32,709 bases of DNA from Streptomyces barkulensis (GTDB lineage Bacteria > Actinomycetota > Actinomycetes > Streptomycetales > Streptomycetaceae): positions 1-32,709 of the forward strand of contig NZ_PGSG01000021.1 of the NCBI RefSeq assembly GCF_002843305.1, in the 5' to 3' direction. This document shows positions 31,237 through 32,709 of this stretch, piece by piece (the first letter of the stretch is position 1; each line of letters begins with the position of its first letter). The notes below the pieces were generated by a model. That model saw only the letters and a program-made list of their open reading frames with translations. It searched no databases and was not told the DNA's origin. The translations under genes were made by a program, and so were the position numbers.

Positions 31237-32154
31237 ATGGAGATCCGGCAGCTTCGCTACCTCGTCGCCGTGGTGGACGAGGCGGGCTTCACCCGCGCCG
31301 CCGAGCGCCTGCATGTCGCCCAGCCCGGCGTCAGCGCCCAGATCCGCCTTCTGGAGAGGGAGTTGGGCCAGCCGCTGCTGGACCGGTCCGGCCGCACGGT
31401 GCGCCCCACGGAGGCGGGCGAGGCGCTGCTGCCCTACGCGCGGGCCGCGCTCGCCGCCGTCGAGGGCATGCGGCGGACCGCGGACGAGTTCACCGGGCTG
31501 CTGCGCGGCCGGGTCACGGTCGGGCTGTTCTCGGCCGCGGCCACCCACGACCTCGACTTGGTCTCCGTGCTGGCCGGCTTCCACGACGACCACCCGCAGG
31601 TCGAGATCACCCTCACCGAGGACGTCTCGGACCGGATGGTCACCGCGCTCCAGCGCGGCGAACTGGACGTGGCGGTGATCGGGCTCACCGGCGAGGAGCC
31701 GCCGCCGGGCGTCGAACTCCAGATCGTCGTCGACGAACCGCTGGTCGCGGCCGTCCCGCCAGGCGATCCGCTGGCCGGGCGTACGAGCGTGGCGCTGGCC
31801 GCGCTCGGCGAGCGCACCCTGATCAGCCTGCCGCGCGGCACCGGCCTGCGCGCCGTGCTCGACCGGGCCTGCGCCGCGGCCGGCATCCGGCCCCGCGTCG
31901 GCTACGAGGCCGCCGCGCCGCACGTCCTGGCCGAGCTCGCCGCCCGCGGCCTGGGCGTCGCCGTGCTTCCGGCGGGCTCGGCGGCGGAGGCCGGGGAGCG
32001 GCTGCGGGCACTGGAGATCGTACGGCCGCGGCTGCGCGGCCGGATCGCCCTGGCCTGGCGCACCGACGGCCCCCCGGGGCCGGCGGCCCGGGCCTTCCTG
32101 GCCCGGCTGCGCGAGGCGATGCCGCCTCCGGCGGCCGCTCCGGGACGTTCCTGA
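31237..32154 (+). CDS. LysR-family transcriptional regulator
   Basis: A 305-residue LysR protein. The start MEIRQLRYLVAVVDEAGFTRAAERLHVAQPGVS is the family consensus; the 28-codon open extension upstream lacks a ribosome site and crosses the operator. Winged HTH at 1-60, linker helix to about 88, then the two-lobed LysR_substrate domain (90-300). Probably senses a small effector of the divergent FAD oxidoreductase and autoregulates. The C-terminal 15 residues are Pro/Ala-rich. Apparently leaderless. Confidence 0.94.
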   Translation: MEIRQLRYLVAVVDEAGFTRAAERLHVAQPGVSAQIRLLERELGQPLLDRSGRTVRPTEAGEALLPYARAALAAVEGMRRTADEFTGLLRGRVTVGLFSAAATHDLDLVSVLAGFHDDHPQVEITLTEDVSDRMVTALQRGELDVAVIGLTGEEPPPGVELQIVVDEPLVAAVPPGDPLAGRTSVALAALGERTLISLPRGTGLRAVLDRACAAAGIRPRVGYEAAAPHVLAELAARGLGVAVLPAGSAAEAGERLRALEIVRPRLRGRIALAWRTDGPPGPAARAFLARLREAMPPPAAAPGRS

Positions 32155-32166
32155 GCCCGGGCCCGG

Positions 32167-32194
32167 CCGGGTCGGCCTGCCCGGGTCGGCCTGC
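32167..32194. repeat. 14-bp direct repeat after the LysR gene
   Basis: CCGGGTCGGCCTGC occurs twice in tandem, inside a GC-rich 60-nt stretch between convergent LysR and VOC genes. GC-rich hairpins here may end both transcripts. Confidence 0.75.
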
Positions 32195-32214
32195 CCGGCC
32201 CGGGGCCGGGGCCG

Positions 32215-32625
32215 TCAGCCGTGTGTCCGCGCCGCGACGATCACGTTCCCGTACAGGTCGGCGAAGTGCAGCGATCCGCCGTCCGCGCCCTCCCGCAGAT
32301 CCCACATCCGTACGCCGTGCTCGCGCAGACGGTCGGCGACCGCGCCCAGGTCGTCGGTGTGGAGGACGAGCAGCGGCTGCCCGCCGGTCTGCCGTCCGAC
32401 CAGCCGGCGTTCCTCCTCGCCGGTGGCGGGCATCAGCCACAGACCGGCCCCCTCCTGTCCGGGGACGCCCAGGTGCAGGTACCGGTAGCCGCCCGCCGTC
32501 CGGTCGTACAGCACGCGCAGTCCGAGGACATCACGGTAGAACGCCAGGGCGTCGTCCGGATCGTCGACGAGAACGGTCAGACGGCCGAGTGCGGAGAACG
32601 GGCTTTGGCTGTGCTGGGAAGTCAT
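32215..32625 (-). CDS. VOC-family (glyoxalase/bleomycin-resistance fold) protein
   Basis: A 136-residue protein; ATG with AAGGAG seven bases upstream. Two beta-alpha-beta-beta-beta repeats are visible: GRLTVLVDDPDDALAFYRDVLGLRVL and LLVLHTDDLGAVADRLREHGVRM, ending SLHFADLYGNVIVAA, the standard closing strand. The usual first His ligand is not present (VLVDD), so glyoxalase I activity is doubtful; it may be a binding or hydrolytic VOC protein. Upstream sequence contains the hairpin at 32647. Confidence 0.88.
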   Translation of the reverse strand: MTSQHSQSPFSALGRLTVLVDDPDDALAFYRDVLGLRVLYDRTAGGYRYLHLGVPGQEGAGLWLMPATGEEERRLVGRQTGGQPLLVLHTDDLGAVADRLREHGVRMWDLREGADGGSLHFADLYGNVIVAARTHG

Positions 32626-32646
32626 CGGGGCTCTCCTTCGTGGATA

Positions 32647-32666
32647 CCCCGTCCTTTGGGGCGGGG
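32647..32666. mobile_element. Possible IS200/IS605-type terminal hairpin (element incomplete or orphan)
   Basis: CCCCGTCC-TTTG-GGGCGGGG folds as an 8-bp stem (one G-U pair), then AGGA. This closely resembles the conserved right-end hairpin after tnpB in actinobacterial IS200/IS605 elements (CCCCGTCCTTTAGGGCGGGG, then AGGATGTCAA). A second small hairpin (GCTCC-TGC-GGAGC, 32677-32689) follows. No tnpB is on the plus strand to its left; any rest of the element would have to lie beyond the window or be lost. Could also be a leader hairpin of the VOC gene. Confidence 0.4.
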
Positions 32667-32709
32667 AGGAAACGAAGCTCCTGCGGAGCAGGGCAGGGAA
32701 CGCCGGTTC

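Overview
The window is high-GC actinobacterial chromosome, almost certainly Streptomyces or a very close relative. The evidence is the GC-rich third codon positions, frequent GTG starts, the 5S rRNA sequence, a cmd cluster and pst operon in the S. coelicolor arrangement, and 11-nt PHO-box repeats. It is core chromosome, not an island: there is no integrase, relaxase, prophage gene or CRISPR array. A possible IS200/IS605-like end lies only in the last 65 bases.

Region by region. (1) 1-267: 3' end of a ribosomal RNA operon (23S tail, 5S, strong terminator). (2) 395-7910, minus strand: a six-gene cluster matching cmdABCDEF (SCO4126-4131 of S. coelicolor), required there for normal sporulation and chromosome segregation. 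By architecture the products resemble parts of a type IV secretion apparatus: a VirD4-like protein without ATPase motifs, a VirB4-like ATPase, a PrgI/VirB3-like membrane protein, a VirB6/TrbL-like polytopic protein, a VirB8-like protein and a VirB2-like two-helix peptide. A divergent lytic transglycosylase-NlpC/P60 protein (8023-8994) looks like the VirB1-type wall-remodelling partner. (3) 9209-11858: PAP2 phosphatase, a small Cys-rich protein, a lipoprotein, a small unknown protein and the copper sensor CsoR with its operator. (4) 12064-18273: phosphate uptake. A DUF47 protein and the low-affinity transporter PitH run convergent to the high-affinity pstSCAB operon, whose promoter carries a clear PHO box. 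(5) 18428-21083: secreted coiled-coil NlpC/P60 hydrolase and a receiver-PP2C (SpoIIE-type) phosphatase. (6) 21177-22837, minus: DUF2516 membrane protein, HbhA-like protein and XRE regulator, in the order of Rv0476-Rv0475-Rv0474 of Mycobacterium tuberculosis, with a dyad operator upstream. (7) 22978-26896: GNAT, DUF5710-HNH protein, DUF368 (PopT-type polyprenyl-phosphate transporter) and a WrbA-type quinone oxidoreductase. (8) 26985-32625: Tat-exported L-glutamate-oxidase-like flavoenzyme, GNAT, a berberine-bridge-type FAD oxidoreductase divergent from a LysR regulator, and a VOC protein.

How they fit together: the cmd genes plus the two NlpC/P60 proteins and the polyprenyl-phosphate and PAP2 membrane proteins form an envelope theme. 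The pit/pst block is a textbook Pi module under probable PhoP control. The best candidate for an under-described system is the cmd cluster read as a chromosomally fixed, relaxase-free T4SS-like machine with a dead coupling protein and a 540-nt highly structured gap between its last two genes. Other notable points are an 80-bp duplication of the pitH 3' end, several clean dyad operators, and a possible leaderless LysR gene.
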